From assembly GCA_026129095.1 (NCBI GenBank), contig JAHCIT010000007.1, forward strand, positions 155,940-219,939: a DNA stretch of 64,000 nt, read 5' to 3'. Position 1 is the first letter of the stretch; every line of letters begins with the position of its first letter. The position numbers and the translations under genes are program-made. Below, piece after piece: positions 1 through 8,455 of this stretch. The notes under the pieces were generated by a model. The model was not told where the DNA came from. It was given only the letters and a program-made list of their open reading frames with translations, and searched no databases. This stretch comes from Deltaproteobacteria bacterium (GTDB lineage Bacteria > JAGRBM01 > JAHCIT01).

Positions 1-1115
1 TGACACTGCTCCGGATGCCGCTCTTTGTATGGGCCATCTTCATCACGTCGGTCCTGACGCTGTTCGCAACCCCGGTGCTTGCCTCGGCTCTTACCATGCA
101 GCTTCTGGACCGGGCCTTCGGTGCGAGCTTCTTCGTCCATACCGCCGGCGGCCAGCCGCTGATGTTCCAGCACATCTTCTGGTTTTATTCGCACCCGGCC
201 GTTTACATCATGATTCTTCCGGCGATGGGCATCGTGAGCGACGTGCTTGCCGTCTTTTCGCGCAAGCCGATCTTCGGCTACCGGGCGATGATCTATTCGA
301 TCTGCTCGATCGCCGGTTTCGGCTTCATCGTCTGGGGTCACCACATGTTCACCTCCGGCATGAGCCCAACACTCTCGACGACCTTCCTCATCACGACATT
401 CTTTATTGCGGTTCCATCGGCAGTGAAAAGCTTCAACTGGCTCGGCACGATCTGGGGAGGTTCCCTCCGTCTCACGACGGCGATGCTCTGGGCCCTCGGC
501 TTTGTCGGGATGTTCGCCATCGGCGGCCTTTCGGGCATCTACTCGGCCGCCGTGCCGGTAGACCTCTACATCCATGACACCTACTGGATCGTCGCGCACA
601 TCCACTACGTGCTGTTCGGCGGCTCGCTGATGGGCGTATTCGCCGGGGTTTATTTCTGGTTTCCGAAGATGTTCGGGCGCAAGATGGACGAGAAGCTTGG
701 CAAGCTGCATTTCTGGCTGACGCTGATTCTCTACAACTTCGTGTTCATGCCGATGCACATCCTGGGACTGGGCGGCATGCAGCGCCGCATCTACAGCTGG
801 AAGATCTACCCGCACCTCTACCAGCTCCAGGAGATCAACGTGTTCATGACGGTCAGTTTGATTGCGCTCGGTACGGTCCAGGCGATCTTCTTCTGGAATA
901 TCTACAAGTCGCTGAAGGGTGGCGAGAAGGTGGGTAATAACCCCTGGGAATCCACCACTCTCGAGTGGCAGACCTCATCGCCGCCCATCGCTCATGGAAA
1001 CTTCGAAAAGATCCCTACTGTCTACCGGGGAGCCTATGAGTACAACTCGGAGCTGGGCCCCTATGCCCCGCAGACACTTCCGGATGACAAGGTACGCTCC
1101 ATGGCGAAGGCCTGA
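1..1115 (+). CDS. ctaD: Cytochrome c oxidase subunit I, C-terminal part (5' end outside window)
   Basis: Catalytic haem-copper subunit of the inner-membrane terminal oxidase that reduces O2 and pumps protons. The frame is open from base 3, so the gene starts before the window; about 370 C-terminal residues are present. Visible active-site motifs are HPAVYIMILPA (CuB His with the cross-linked Tyr), WGHHMFTSGM (two CuB His), VKSFNW (K-channel Lys) and HDTYWIVAHIHYV (haem a and a3 His). Hydrophobic helices lie between them. Subunits II and III would be expected upstream. A hairpin terminator follows the stop, so this is the last gene of its operon. The assignment is secure; the exact oxidase subtype is not resolved. 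Confidence 0.96.
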   Translation, partial: TLLRMPLFVWAIFITSVLTLFATPVLASALTMQLLDRAFGASFFVHTAGGQPLMFQHIFWFYSHPAVYIMILPAMGIVSDVLAVFSRKPIFGYRAMIYSICSIAGFGFIVWGHHMFTSGMSPTLSTTFLITTFFIAVPSAVKSFNWLGTIWGGSLRLTTAMLWALGFVGMFAIGGLSGIYSAAVPVDLYIHDTYWIVAHIHYVLFGGSLMGVFAGVYFWFPKMFGRKMDEKLGKLHFWLTLILYNFVFMPMHILGLGGMQRRIYSWKIYPHLYQLQEINVFMTVSLIALGTVQAIFFWNIYKSLKGGEKVGNNPWESTTLEWQTSSPPIAHGNFEKIPTVYRGAYEYNSELGPYAPQTLPDDKVRSMAKA

Positions 1116-1134
1116 AGTACGCGACATGAAGCAA

Positions 1135-1173
1135 GCGAAACGGCCAGCCTCACAAGGCTGGCCGCTTCGTTTC
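1135..1173 (+). terminator. Hairpin terminator after ctaD
   Basis: A 9-bp perfect stem CGGCCAGCC/GGCTGGCCG with a 6-base loop is extended by CGAA/TTCG across one mismatch and followed by a short T stretch. It lies 20 bases after the ctaD stop and just before chrA. Confidence 0.75.
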
Positions 1174-1196
1174 AGCCACATTTATAGTCGCCTGAC

Positions 1197-2423
1197 ATGA
1201 GTGCCCCGGAAAGCATACCCCCGGATAGCCCGCTGGATGCCGACAGCCGCTCCATACGGCTGAAAGAGCTTGCTGCACTGTTCTTCCGGCTCGGGGCGAC
1301 CGCCTTTGGCGGTCCGGCCGTCCATATTGCCATGATGGAGGACGAGGTAGTCCGCCAGCGGGGCTGGATGACCCACAGACGGTTTCTGGACCTCATCGCC
1401 GCAACGAATCTCATCCCCGGTCCGAACTCCACGGAAATGGCAATCCACATTGGTTACGACCGGGCCGGATGGCCCGGTCTGGCCGTGGCAGGTCTTGCCT
1501 TCATTATCCCGGCTGTCCTGATCGTGCTGGGGCTATCGGCTGCCTACGTGACCTGGGGTGATCTGCCTGAAACCGGATGGATTCTATATGGTGTAAAACC
1601 GGTGCTGGCAGCTGTCATCTTGCAGGCAATCTGGGCAATGGGGCGGGCGGCCATCCGCTCCATGACACTGGCACTTGCCGGTGCCGTTTCGTTCCTGATG
1701 TGCCTCGCAGGCATCAACGAAATACTGCTGCTGGTCACGATCGGGACCGCTCTGCTCGCGCTGGAAGGGTTCCGATCCAAACAGCCGCCGGCAAGTTCAC
1801 AAGACTCCCGGCTGAACAGTCCAGTTCCCTGCACCCTGCTGGCAATTCTCATGGCTGGCTCCGCCACGATCGCCGCCATTACACCTGAAAAGCTGTTCTG
1901 GTTCTTCGCCAAGACCGGAAGCGTACTCTATGGAAGCGGCTACGTACTGTTCGCCTTCATCCAGAATGAACTGGTGAACCGCCTTGGCTGGATGACCAGC
2001 GACGAACTGCTGGATGCCATGGCTATTGGGCAACTGACACCTGGTCCCCTGTTCACGACGGCCACCTTCATCGGTTATGTGCTCGGCGCGAAGGCCGGGA
2101 CAGGGACACTCCTGACGGCGCTGTCAGCCACTGCGGGGATCTTTCTCCCTGCCTTCTTTTTCGTTGCTGTCACTGGCCCCTGGGTTCACAGGCTCCGGGG
2201 GTCACGCCTCATGGGCAGTTTCCTGGACGGCGTGGTAGTCGCCTCACTCGCCCTGATGCTGGCCGTCGCGGTATCCCTCGCCGGTACAGCGCTGGGCGAT
2301 CCCTACACAGCGGCCATCGCAACCGTGTCGATCGTCCTACTGGTCCGGTTCCACATCAATTCCACCTGGCTCATCGCCGGCGGCGCCGCCTTGGGATGGG
2401 TGATGAAAGCCTGGGTCGGATGA
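1197..2423 (+). CDS. chrA: Chromate transporter, ChrA family (two-domain form)
   Basis: Inner-membrane CHR-family transporter, in characterised members exporting chromate. The 408 residues match the long two-domain form. The N-terminal half opens with the family signature around FFRLGATAFGGPAVHIAMM, and the second half repeats the pattern (GSGYVLFAFIQNELV, then QLTPGPLFTTATFIGY, echoing NLIPGPNSTEMAIHIGY in the first). Multiple hydrophobic segments are visible. The ATG lies 24 bases after the ctaD terminator. It converges on the peroxidase gene with only 3 bases between the stops. Substrate is inferred from the family only. Confidence 0.9.
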   Translation: MSAPESIPPDSPLDADSRSIRLKELAALFFRLGATAFGGPAVHIAMMEDEVVRQRGWMTHRRFLDLIAATNLIPGPNSTEMAIHIGYDRAGWPGLAVAGLAFIIPAVLIVLGLSAAYVTWGDLPETGWILYGVKPVLAAVILQAIWAMGRAAIRSMTLALAGAVSFLMCLAGINEILLLVTIGTALLALEGFRSKQPPASSQDSRLNSPVPCTLLAILMAGSATIAAITPEKLFWFFAKTGSVLYGSGYVLFAFIQNELVNRLGWMTSDELLDAMAIGQLTPGPLFTTATFIGYVLGAKAGTGTLLTALSATAGIFLPAFFFVAVTGPWVHRLRGSRLMGSFLDGVVVASLALMLAVAVSLAGTALGDPYTAAIATVSIVLLVRFHINSTWLIAGGAALGWVMKAWVG

Positions 2424-2426
2424 GGC

Positions 2427-3605
2427 CTATTCCGGAAGTCTCGCGGGCTCCTCAACCGGCGTGATCTCACCCGTAAGTGCCTCCATGAATGCGACGATGT
2501 CGTCAATTTCCTGTCCGGTAAGGTTCAGCGGAATGATGAGCGGCGAAAGCCACTTGTTGGGGTTTCCGCCACGGTTATAGAGATCTACTACAGTTCGCAG
2601 GTTCACTTCAGATCCATCGTGCATGTAGGGCGGATTCTGCGCGATATTACGGAGCGTGGGCGTCTTGAACGCGCCTCTGTCGCTCTCCTCCTTGCTGATC
2701 TCATAACGGCCCCAGTCAGTGCAGGTGTCGTCTTTGCATCCGACGCCAAGATTGTGGAAGGCGTTGTCGCTGAAGGCCGCTCCAACATGGCAGGTGGTGC
2801 ACCGGCCCTTTTCGCGGAACAGCTTCTCGCCCCGGATTGCCGACTCGTTCATCGCCGAGGCGTCTCCCGCCTTCCAGCGATCGAAGGGGGAGTTGCCGGT
2901 CACGATCGTGCGTTCGAAGGCGGCGATGGCATCGGCGATTCGCTCGATAGTCACCTTGGCATTCTTCCCATAGGCGGCATCGAAATACTGCTTGTAACCC
3001 TTGATGGCAGCGATCTTCTTCACGGCCGTGGCATGGTCAGGCATTCCCATCTCAATGGGGTTGGTGATCGGGCCCTTGGCCTGACCTTCCAGATCAGGTT
3101 CGCGGCCATCCCAGAACTGCGGTTGCACGAACAGCGTGTTCATCACGGTGGGAGCATTCCGGCCTCCCTTCTGGCCGCCGATGCCCACCGATGTCGGCCC
3201 CTCGTCACTCCATCCGAGCCTGGGATCATGGCAGGTGGCACAGGAGATCGTGTTATCCAGCGAAAGACGTTTGTCGAAATAGAGCAGGCGACCCAGCTCA
3301 ACCTTTTCCTTCGTAATCGGCCGGGCCGGGTCAACGAAAGCTGCTCCCGCCTGGTCATGCAGGCCGAGCGGGAGCTCGAATGGCACCAGCGCCGCAAACT
3401 CATCCCGCGCAGCAATGGCGGCCAGTTCCTTCTTCGTGAACCAGCGAAGCGGCTTTCCCTGGGTCACCGGGGGCCTCACCTGTGGCGCTGGCGGTACCGC
3501 CGGTTTTGCCGCTTCCTGTGGGGCGTCTTTCCCCGCACAGTGCGCCAGCACCAGAACGGCAGTTCCCAGTGAAAGGGCAGTGAGGGTCCACGATTTTCCC
3601 GGCAT
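2427..3605 (-). CDS. Di-haem cytochrome c peroxidase (MauG/CcpA family)
   Basis: Periplasmic di-haem peroxidase expected to reduce H2O2 using electrons from small cytochromes. The 392-residue protein has an N-terminal hydrophobic export segment ending near LAHC (imperfect lipobox), then a Pro/Ala-rich linker, then two CxxCH haem sites (SCATCHDPRLG and CTTCHVGAAFSD). The family segments KVELGRLLYFDKRLS and FKTPTLRNI are present. An AAGGAG ribosome-binding site lies 9 bases before the ATG. The promoter region holds a perfect palindrome at 3639-3655. It could be a MauG-like protein with another oxidative role, but the length and haem spacing fit the peroxidases. Confidence 0.92.
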   Translation of the reverse strand: MPGKSWTLTALSLGTAVLVLAHCAGKDAPQEAAKPAVPPAPQVRPPVTQGKPLRWFTKKELAAIAARDEFAALVPFELPLGLHDQAGAAFVDPARPITKEKVELGRLLYFDKRLSLDNTISCATCHDPRLGWSDEGPTSVGIGGQKGGRNAPTVMNTLFVQPQFWDGREPDLEGQAKGPITNPIEMGMPDHATAVKKIAAIKGYKQYFDAAYGKNAKVTIERIADAIAAFERTIVTGNSPFDRWKAGDASAMNESAIRGEKLFREKGRCTTCHVGAAFSDNAFHNLGVGCKDDTCTDWGRYEISKEESDRGAFKTPTLRNIAQNPPYMHDGSEVNLRTVVDLYNRGGNPNKWLSPLIIPLNLTGQEIDDIVAFMEALTGEITPVEEPARLPE

Positions 3606-3638
3606 GCTTCAAACTCCTTGGTGTGTAAAAAGACTGGA

Positions 3639-3655
3639 TTTAGACTGTGTCTAAA
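3639..3655. promoter_or_regulatory. Perfect 7-3-7 palindrome upstream of the peroxidase gene
   Basis: TTTAGAC-tgt-GTCTAAA is a perfect inverted repeat 34 bases before the peroxidase start codon. Size and sequence resemble Fur-superfamily (PerR/Irr-type) operators, which would fit peroxide or iron control. The regulator is inferred. Confidence 0.5.
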
Positions 3656-3767
3656 CTGGCTGAGTCCAAAAGACAAGCCAAACCCGCCGAGAAACCGGTT
3701 GAAACCGTCCCTCGCCCCGGTTTATAGACACATGAGTGACGGGGCCGTTCCCCCGGAGGAGATATTC

Positions 3768-4082
3768 ATGGCGCTGAAGGACATGTTTGACGAAATCCGC
3801 GAGAAAAATGAAAAACAGCTCACCCAGCTTTTCGTCGATCTGATGCAGAGCAAGCGGTTTACCTCGTCAGTCGTCAAGGCATTCGAACTGTCCACCGAGG
3901 CACGAAACTCCATCGACGAAAATGCACAGGATCTTGTGCGGGCGCTCAATCTCCCCACCCGCGAAGACCACGAGCAGCTCACCGAGAAGGTAAAAAACCT
4001 GACCAAGAAGATCTCGGACCTCGATACCAAGCTCATCCAGCTCGGCAAGAAGATCGACCAGGCTGCAGGTCCCGCGGCTTAA
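3768..4082 (+). CDS. Small phasin-like coiled-coil protein
   Basis: A 104-residue, highly charged helical protein. The start is set by a GGAGGAG ribosome-binding site 6 bases before the ATG; an upstream extension of the same frame crosses the intergenic region and is unlikely to be translated. The C-terminal half (EQLTEKVKNLTKKISDLDTK) has a heptad pattern typical of phasins and PhaE/PhaR-like granule-associated proteins, and the N-terminus resembles short phasin-like proteins of deltaproteobacteria. There is no signal peptide, so it is cytoplasmic. It sits 39 bases before a lipid acyltransferase, which is compatible with storage-lipid metabolism. Function is inferred from composition. Confidence 0.65.
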   Translation: MALKDMFDEIREKNEKQLTQLFVDLMQSKRFTSSVVKAFELSTEARNSIDENAQDLVRALNLPTREDHEQLTEKVKNLTKKISDLDTKLIQLGKKIDQAAGPAA

Positions 4083-4121
4083 GCCGCCCTGTTCCCGGCC
4101 GGCATTAAGGTAACGGAGCCG

Positions 4122-5189
4122 ATGCCCGCACGCACGCAGGAAAAGCTCCGCGACCTGAAGGCCGAACTGCTGGACCTTCTGGATCTTACCGCCTCGGATC
4201 CCGCCCAGCGGGAAATCCGTTCGGAACTCGCTGCACGGATGGATGAAATCACTGAGGCGTCAGCGGGTCTTGCCGATCCTGCCCGGCCGCAAGTCCGCTA
4301 TCGCGTCATCACCGGCGTGCTGGAGGCTGCAGAACCCCTGCTCGCCGCCCTGAGGCCCGACCGCCTGCGCGAGCGGGTGGAGGAATTCCAGCTCCGGAAC
4401 CGTTCGCTCGACGTGGATGATTTCGGCATGGATCCTGCGTTCATCACGCAGATACAACCCATCATCGACTTCCTTTACGACCGGTGGTTCCGGGTCAATC
4501 CCATCGGCATCGACAACGTGCCCCATCAGGGAAAGGCCATTCTCGTCTCGAACCACTCGGGCGCATTGCCCTACGACGCGGTGATGATCTCGCATGCGAT
4601 ACTGCGTGCCAGCGAGGGACGGCGGCTCCCCCGATTCCTCATCGATAACGTCTTTTCCAATTCGCTCTTCATGGGCCCGCTCTTCGCCCGCGGCGGGATG
4701 GTGCGCGCCTCGCAGGAAAATGCCCGCCGGCTGCTGGACCAGAACGAGATCGTCGGCGTCTTCCCCGAAGGCATGAGGGGACTCGCCAAGCTCTACCGCC
4801 AGCGCTACCAGCTCCAGCGGTTTGGACGAGGCGGGTTCATCAAGCTGGCCGTGAGGTCAAAGGCACCCATTGTCCCCGTGGCCGTCACCGGTGCCGAGGA
4901 GATCATGCCGCTCATCAGCCGGGGCGGATGGCTCTCGAAGGCTCTCGGGTTTTCCTATTTCCCGGTCACGCCCATGTGGCCGCTTCTGGGGCCTCTGGGG
5001 CTTGTACCTCTTCCCACCGCCTGGAGCGTCCGGTTCGGAAAGCCCATCGACCTCTCGGGCTACAGCGAAAAAGACCTGGAAGACGAAATCCTCGTCACTG
5101 GCCTCAAGGAACAGGTCCGCGCCACCGTACAGGAGATGCTCTACGATCTTCTGAAAGAGCGGAAAAACGTGTTCGTACGCGGAGAGTAG
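4122..5189 (+). CDS. PlsC-like lysophospholipid acyltransferase
   Basis: Membrane-associated acyl-CoA or acyl-ACP O-acyltransferase of the 1-acylglycerol-3-phosphate acyltransferase family, 355 residues. Residues 1-125 are a helical, charged extension. The acyltransferase domain follows with NHSGALPYD (a variant of the NHx4D catalytic motif with a longer spacing) and VFPEGMRG (substrate-binding EGT-like block). The NHSG..P.D variant is typical of the glycerol-acyltransferase-like proteins of mycobacteria and deltaproteobacteria. It lies 39 bases downstream of the phasin-like gene and is probably co-transcribed with it. Acceptor lipid is unknown. Confidence 0.8.
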   Translation: MPARTQEKLRDLKAELLDLLDLTASDPAQREIRSELAARMDEITEASAGLADPARPQVRYRVITGVLEAAEPLLAALRPDRLRERVEEFQLRNRSLDVDDFGMDPAFITQIQPIIDFLYDRWFRVNPIGIDNVPHQGKAILVSNHSGALPYDAVMISHAILRASEGRRLPRFLIDNVFSNSLFMGPLFARGGMVRASQENARRLLDQNEIVGVFPEGMRGLAKLYRQRYQLQRFGRGGFIKLAVRSKAPIVPVAVTGAEEIMPLISRGGWLSKALGFSYFPVTPMWPLLGPLGLVPLPTAWSVRFGKPIDLSGYSEKDLEDEILVTGLKEQVRATVQEMLYDLLKERKNVFVRGE

Positions 5190-5192
5190 GCC

Positions 5193-5633
5193 TTACTTCA
5201 TCGCCACCCGGCGGGGCCCTGTCACCTCGCCGGTGGTATCGCCCGGAGCGGTAGGCTCGGGCGGAATTGTGCCACCAAACTTCTGCATCAGGTCGCCCAC
5301 GGTCCGGTTATTGAACGGCTTGGGCAGCCAGGCGTCGGCACCCGCAGCCATCGCCCCGGCGATACGTTCCGGATCGCTGGTGGCTGAAAGGGCGACGATG
5401 CGCGTCCGGATGCCCAGTTTGGCCCGGACACGACGGATCGCTTCGAGCCCATCTACCCTAGGCAGCGACAAATCCATGAAAATGAGATCCGGTTTCCACG
5501 CGCAGGCGATACTAACGCCTTCCTCGCCGTCCGAGGCGACACGAATTTCGTGCGCCGGACCCAGGATTTCCGTCAAGAGTGCCTGATGGAAGCGGATGTC
5601 TTCAACGATGAGAACCTTGTGTATGTGGGCCAC
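5193..5633 (-). CDS. Single-domain response regulator (CheY-like receiver)
   Basis: A stand-alone receiver of 146 residues. Visible are the acidic pair E11-D12, the phospho-acceptor D54 in LIFMDLSLP, the switch residue S83 and the conserved K105 in LPKPF. After about residue 122 there is only a Pro/Thr-rich tail without an output domain, so it probably works through protein contacts. No histidine kinase is adjacent. It converges on the acyltransferase gene with 3 bases between the stops. Confidence 0.88.
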   Translation of the reverse strand: MAHIHKVLIVEDIRFHQALLTEILGPAHEIRVASDGEEGVSIACAWKPDLIFMDLSLPRVDGLEAIRRVRAKLGIRTRIVALSATSDPERIAGAMAAGADAWLPKPFNNRTVGDLMQKFGGTIPPEPTAPGDTTGEVTGPRRVAMK

Positions 5634-5781
5634 TATGGCCTCCCTGGCCTGGAAAATGGCCAGCCCCCGCCGGGCCGCATGATTGGAGATACCCCGACCG
5701 GAAACAAGGACTTTTGACCCAGTGAGTCAGATTTTACGAAACCGTGAAACGGCGTTTTGGCTAGTAATGCAGCAACAGGAA

Positions 5782-5804
5782 AGGCCGCCCCGATGGGGCG
5801 GCCT
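5782..5804 (-). terminator. Strong hairpin terminator after the lipoprotein gene
   Basis: AGGCCGCCCC-GAT-GGGGCGGCCT forms a perfect 10-bp stem with a 3-base loop. On the minus strand it is followed by TTTCC, 20 bases past the stop of the 5825-6748 gene. Confidence 0.75.
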
Positions 5805-5824
5805 ACGCCGAATAAAACCGGCCC

Positions 5825-6748
5825 CTAGCGGGCAAAACCAAAGCAGTTTTCCGTATCACCTCCGAAGGAGATCGCGAGGTTTTTCGTTGCGTGATCGGCG
5901 TACCCTTCAAGGCCCATCCAGTCCTCATCCGGTTCGATCACCACATAGACGCCCTCTTCACCATTATCGGGATCGCCCGTTAGCACCAAGCTCTGGATTT
6001 CATAGCACTCCGGGTCGTCACACTCGTCAATCTGGTTGACACCCTCACCCCTGAAGGTGATTGGGCCAATGCTTTCCTGCGGAAGCGCAGTGGAGGAGAT
6101 ACCCTCATCTACAAACTCCTCCAGATCGACTGTTGCCTCCGCCACGCTGCTGAAGATGCCGCCAGTCACACCAAACAGTTGATCTCCATCCAGCAGGAAT
6201 GCCGCAAGCCCGACATCACTGAATTCATCACGGCCGTATTCGTAGCCGCCGCAGGCGATATAAACCTCGCCCGGATCCTCGACAAGCTTGGCACCGGCAA
6301 AGCCGATGCCTTCGCCTCCGTCCAGTTCAATACTGAGGGAAAGCGTCAGTAACCCGTCATCGGTGACAGTCCCCACTCCCACGACCGTGCCCTCGTCCAC
6401 CTCGATCGTGAGCGTGACATCCGATCCGGAAATCTGGTCGGACACTTCGGCATCGTCCTCATCGAGATCGTCAATAATTCCGGAGGGACCATCAGCAAAT
6501 GTATAGAGCGCACCGGTAATAGCGCCGTTGCCGGCGATCTCCAGCCGGATAACCCCAGCGATCCTGGCTTCAAAGCCAGCCGATGCCGGACCAGCACTGT
6601 CAGGGAAATAGGATTCCCCTGCCACGAAACCACCCAGGTAAGTCCCCGTCAGGAAGTTGCCGCTCCCGCTGCTCCCACATGCCCCGATAGACAGGGCAAG
6701 CGAGCCTGCAAAGACGAGTGAAACGATTACTTGTGCCATGTTTTTCAT
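5825..6748 (-). CDS. Predicted lipoprotein of unknown function
   Basis: The likely 307-residue precursor starts at MKNMAQVIVSL and ends its signal peptide at a lipobox LSIGAC, then a Gly/Ser linker (GSSGSGN). The start is chosen because an AAGGGA site precedes it and the signal peptide begins there; 13 upstream residues of the same frame are unlikely to be used. The mature part is acidic and beta-rich (VTLTIEVDEGTVVGVGTVTD) with Cys residues near the end. I recognise no family. It has its own promoter and terminator, so it is monocistronic. Confidence 0.75.
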   Translation of the reverse strand: MKNMAQVIVSLVFAGSLALSIGACGSSGSGNFLTGTYLGGFVAGESYFPDSAGPASAGFEARIAGVIRLEIAGNGAITGALYTFADGPSGIIDDLDEDDAEVSDQISGSDVTLTIEVDEGTVVGVGTVTDDGLLTLSLSIELDGGEGIGFAGAKLVEDPGEVYIACGGYEYGRDEFSDVGLAAFLLDGDQLFGVTGGIFSSVAEATVDLEEFVDEGISSTALPQESIGPITFRGEGVNQIDECDDPECYEIQSLVLTGDPDNGEEGVYVVIEPDEDWMGLEGYADHATKNLAISFGGDTENCFGFAR

Positions 6749-6802
6749 GGGGATTCCCTTCATGGGCTGGCCAACAGTGAAAACCAACCAAAGCAGCAGA
6801 AT

Positions 6803-6830
6803 CCTATAGCCCTACTTCACATTGTGTCAA
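6803..6830 (-). promoter_or_regulatory. Candidate sigma-70 promoter for the lipoprotein gene
   Basis: On the minus strand a perfect TTGACA (6830-6825) is separated by 16 bases from TATAGG (6808-6803), about 55 bases before the ATG at 6748. Confidence 0.45.
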
Positions 6831-6875
6831 TTAAAGAACCGGGCCTTGCGCTCCACCTCATGCTAGACATCCCAT

Positions 6876-7715
6876 ATGGCCACGCTTTTTGTCGTTGCAA
6901 CGCCCATCGGGAACCTGGGAGATCTCACTCCGCGGGCGGCTGAAACACTGAAGAGCGTGGGGCTCATCGTCTGCGAGGATACCCGCATCTCGGGGCCGCT
7001 GATGCACCGGATCGGCACCAGGGCACCGCTGAAGGCCCATTTCAAGGGACGCGAGGCCGAGGGCGTGGAGGAGATACTGGCAGCGCTCGATGCCGGGACC
7101 GACGTCGCGCTGATTTCCGATGCCGGCACCCCGCTGGTGAGCGACCCCGGTCAGCGGCTGGTGGCCCGGGCCGCCGATGGCGGCCACCGGATTGTCCCCA
7201 TTCCCGGCGGTTCGGCTCCGGTGGCGCTCATTTCGGTGGCGGCGTTCAAAACCGAAGCCTTCACCTGGATCGGCTTCCTGCCGTCTCCGCAGCAGGAGCG
7301 GCGGGGAACCCTCTCCCGGTACCGGGACCGGCCGGAAGCGCTCGTCTTCTTTGAAAGCCCAAGGCGGCTGGTCGAGACACTGACCGACTGCATGGCTGTG
7401 TTCGGTCCCAATCGCCCGGCCGTTATCGGCCGTGAACTCACCAAGCTGCACGAGGAAATCGTGCGTGGCACGTTGAAGGAACTTCACGGCAATTTTGCCG
7501 CTCGCGCCGACATACCCGGAGAAGTGACCGTTGCCGTCGAGGGGTTCACGGGGGAGACGGAAACCGTCACGCTGGAGAGCCTTACCCCGGAGATACTGGA
7601 GGGTATCGGCAAGGGTGAAGGTACCCGCCAGATCGCCCAGCGGCTCGCTGCCGTATACGGGCTTCCACGCAGGGACGTCTATGAACGTGTGCTGGAACTG
7701 GCGGGAAGGAAGTGA
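6876..7715 (+). CDS. rsmI: 16S rRNA (cytidine(1402)-2'-O)-methyltransferase
   Basis: SAM-dependent tetrapyrrole-methylase-fold enzyme that 2'-O-methylates C1402 in the ribosomal P site. The 279 residues match family length. Diagnostic blocks are LFVVATPIGNLGDLTPRA at the N-terminus, CEDTRISGPL, LISDAGTPLVSDPG and PGGSAPVALISV. The C-terminal segment (IAQRLAAVYGLPRRDVYER) is the helical tail seen in this family. It is the first gene of a plus-strand cluster with the site-2 protease (28 bases on) and trpS. Confidence 0.96.
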   Translation: MATLFVVATPIGNLGDLTPRAAETLKSVGLIVCEDTRISGPLMHRIGTRAPLKAHFKGREAEGVEEILAALDAGTDVALISDAGTPLVSDPGQRLVARAADGGHRIVPIPGGSAPVALISVAAFKTEAFTWIGFLPSPQQERRGTLSRYRDRPEALVFFESPRRLVETLTDCMAVFGPNRPAVIGRELTKLHEEIVRGTLKELHGNFAARADIPGEVTVAVEGFTGETETVTLESLTPEILEGIGKGEGTRQIAQRLAAVYGLPRRDVYERVLELAGRK

Positions 7716-7743
7716 TAGTTAAACCCGCCGGAAGGAGTCCTTT

Positions 7744-8439
7744 TTGCTGCTCCGTGACAACTTCAGCATGACAGCCGTTGTCCTGTGGATGACCGTCCTG
7801 ATCTTTTCCCTGTCGGTGCACGAGTTCGCCCATGCCTGGACGGCATGGAAGAGCGGCGACGACACGGCAGCCCGGATGGGACGCCTCACCCTGAATCCGC
7901 TGGCCCATCTCGATTTCCTTGGGACCATCATGATTCTCTTCGCACCGATCGGCTGGGCCAAACCCGTACCGGTGAACCCGAGCCGGTTCAAGAAGCCCCG
8001 CCGGGACGAAATCCTTGTTTCGATGGCCGGGCCGGCATCGAACATCGTCATCGCCATGCTGGCGGGTCTTGGACTCCGGGGCCTCACAATGGCCCACGGG
8101 AACCTGCTTCAGGCGGCGTCCGGAGGCGTGGACCTGTTCGCCGCGCTGGCCGGGGCGCTTTCGCTGCTGGTCTTCCTCAACTTTGCGCTGGCTTTCTTCA
8201 ACCTGATCCCGATCTTCCCGCTGGACGGCAGCCACGTCCTCGAAAACCTGCTACCGCTGGAAGCGCAGATGCGTTACCGGGAGATACGGCCCTACTTGCC
8301 GTTCGTGCTGCTGGCGCTCATTTTTTTCACACCCGTCCTGTCGTATCTCATCATCGTGCCGCTTTCCTACCTTGCGCCGCTATTGACGGGCTATTCGCTG
8401 AACGCGCTGTTCCACATGGTCGGCGCCGTGACGAGCTGA
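7744..8439 (+). CDS. Site-2 protease family membrane peptidase (M50, YwhC-like)
   Basis: A polytopic zinc metalloprotease of the small M50 group, 231 residues. The zinc motif HEFAH is in the first transmembrane helix (residues 25-29) and the second metal-ligand motif is NLIPIFPLDG near residue 159. There is no PDZ domain, so it is the short form rather than RseP. The TTG start is chosen because GGAAGGAG lies 6 bases before it; an ATG nine codons in is the alternative. Spacing to rsmI (28 bases) and trpS (16 bases) suggests one operon. Substrate unknown. Confidence 0.9.
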   Translation: MLLRDNFSMTAVVLWMTVLIFSLSVHEFAHAWTAWKSGDDTAARMGRLTLNPLAHLDFLGTIMILFAPIGWAKPVPVNPSRFKKPRRDEILVSMAGPASNIVIAMLAGLGLRGLTMAHGNLLQAASGGVDLFAALAGALSLLVFLNFALAFFNLIPIFPLDGSHVLENLLPLEAQMRYREIRPYLPFVLLALIFFTPVLSYLIIVPLSYLAPLLTGYSLNALFHMVGAVTS

Positions 8440-8455
8440 AAAGGAGAACCCCCGC

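Noticed and set aside
2619..3572. Plus-strand open frame opposite the peroxidase gene
   Set aside because: Antisense shadow; both haem motifs and the signal segment are on the minus strand.
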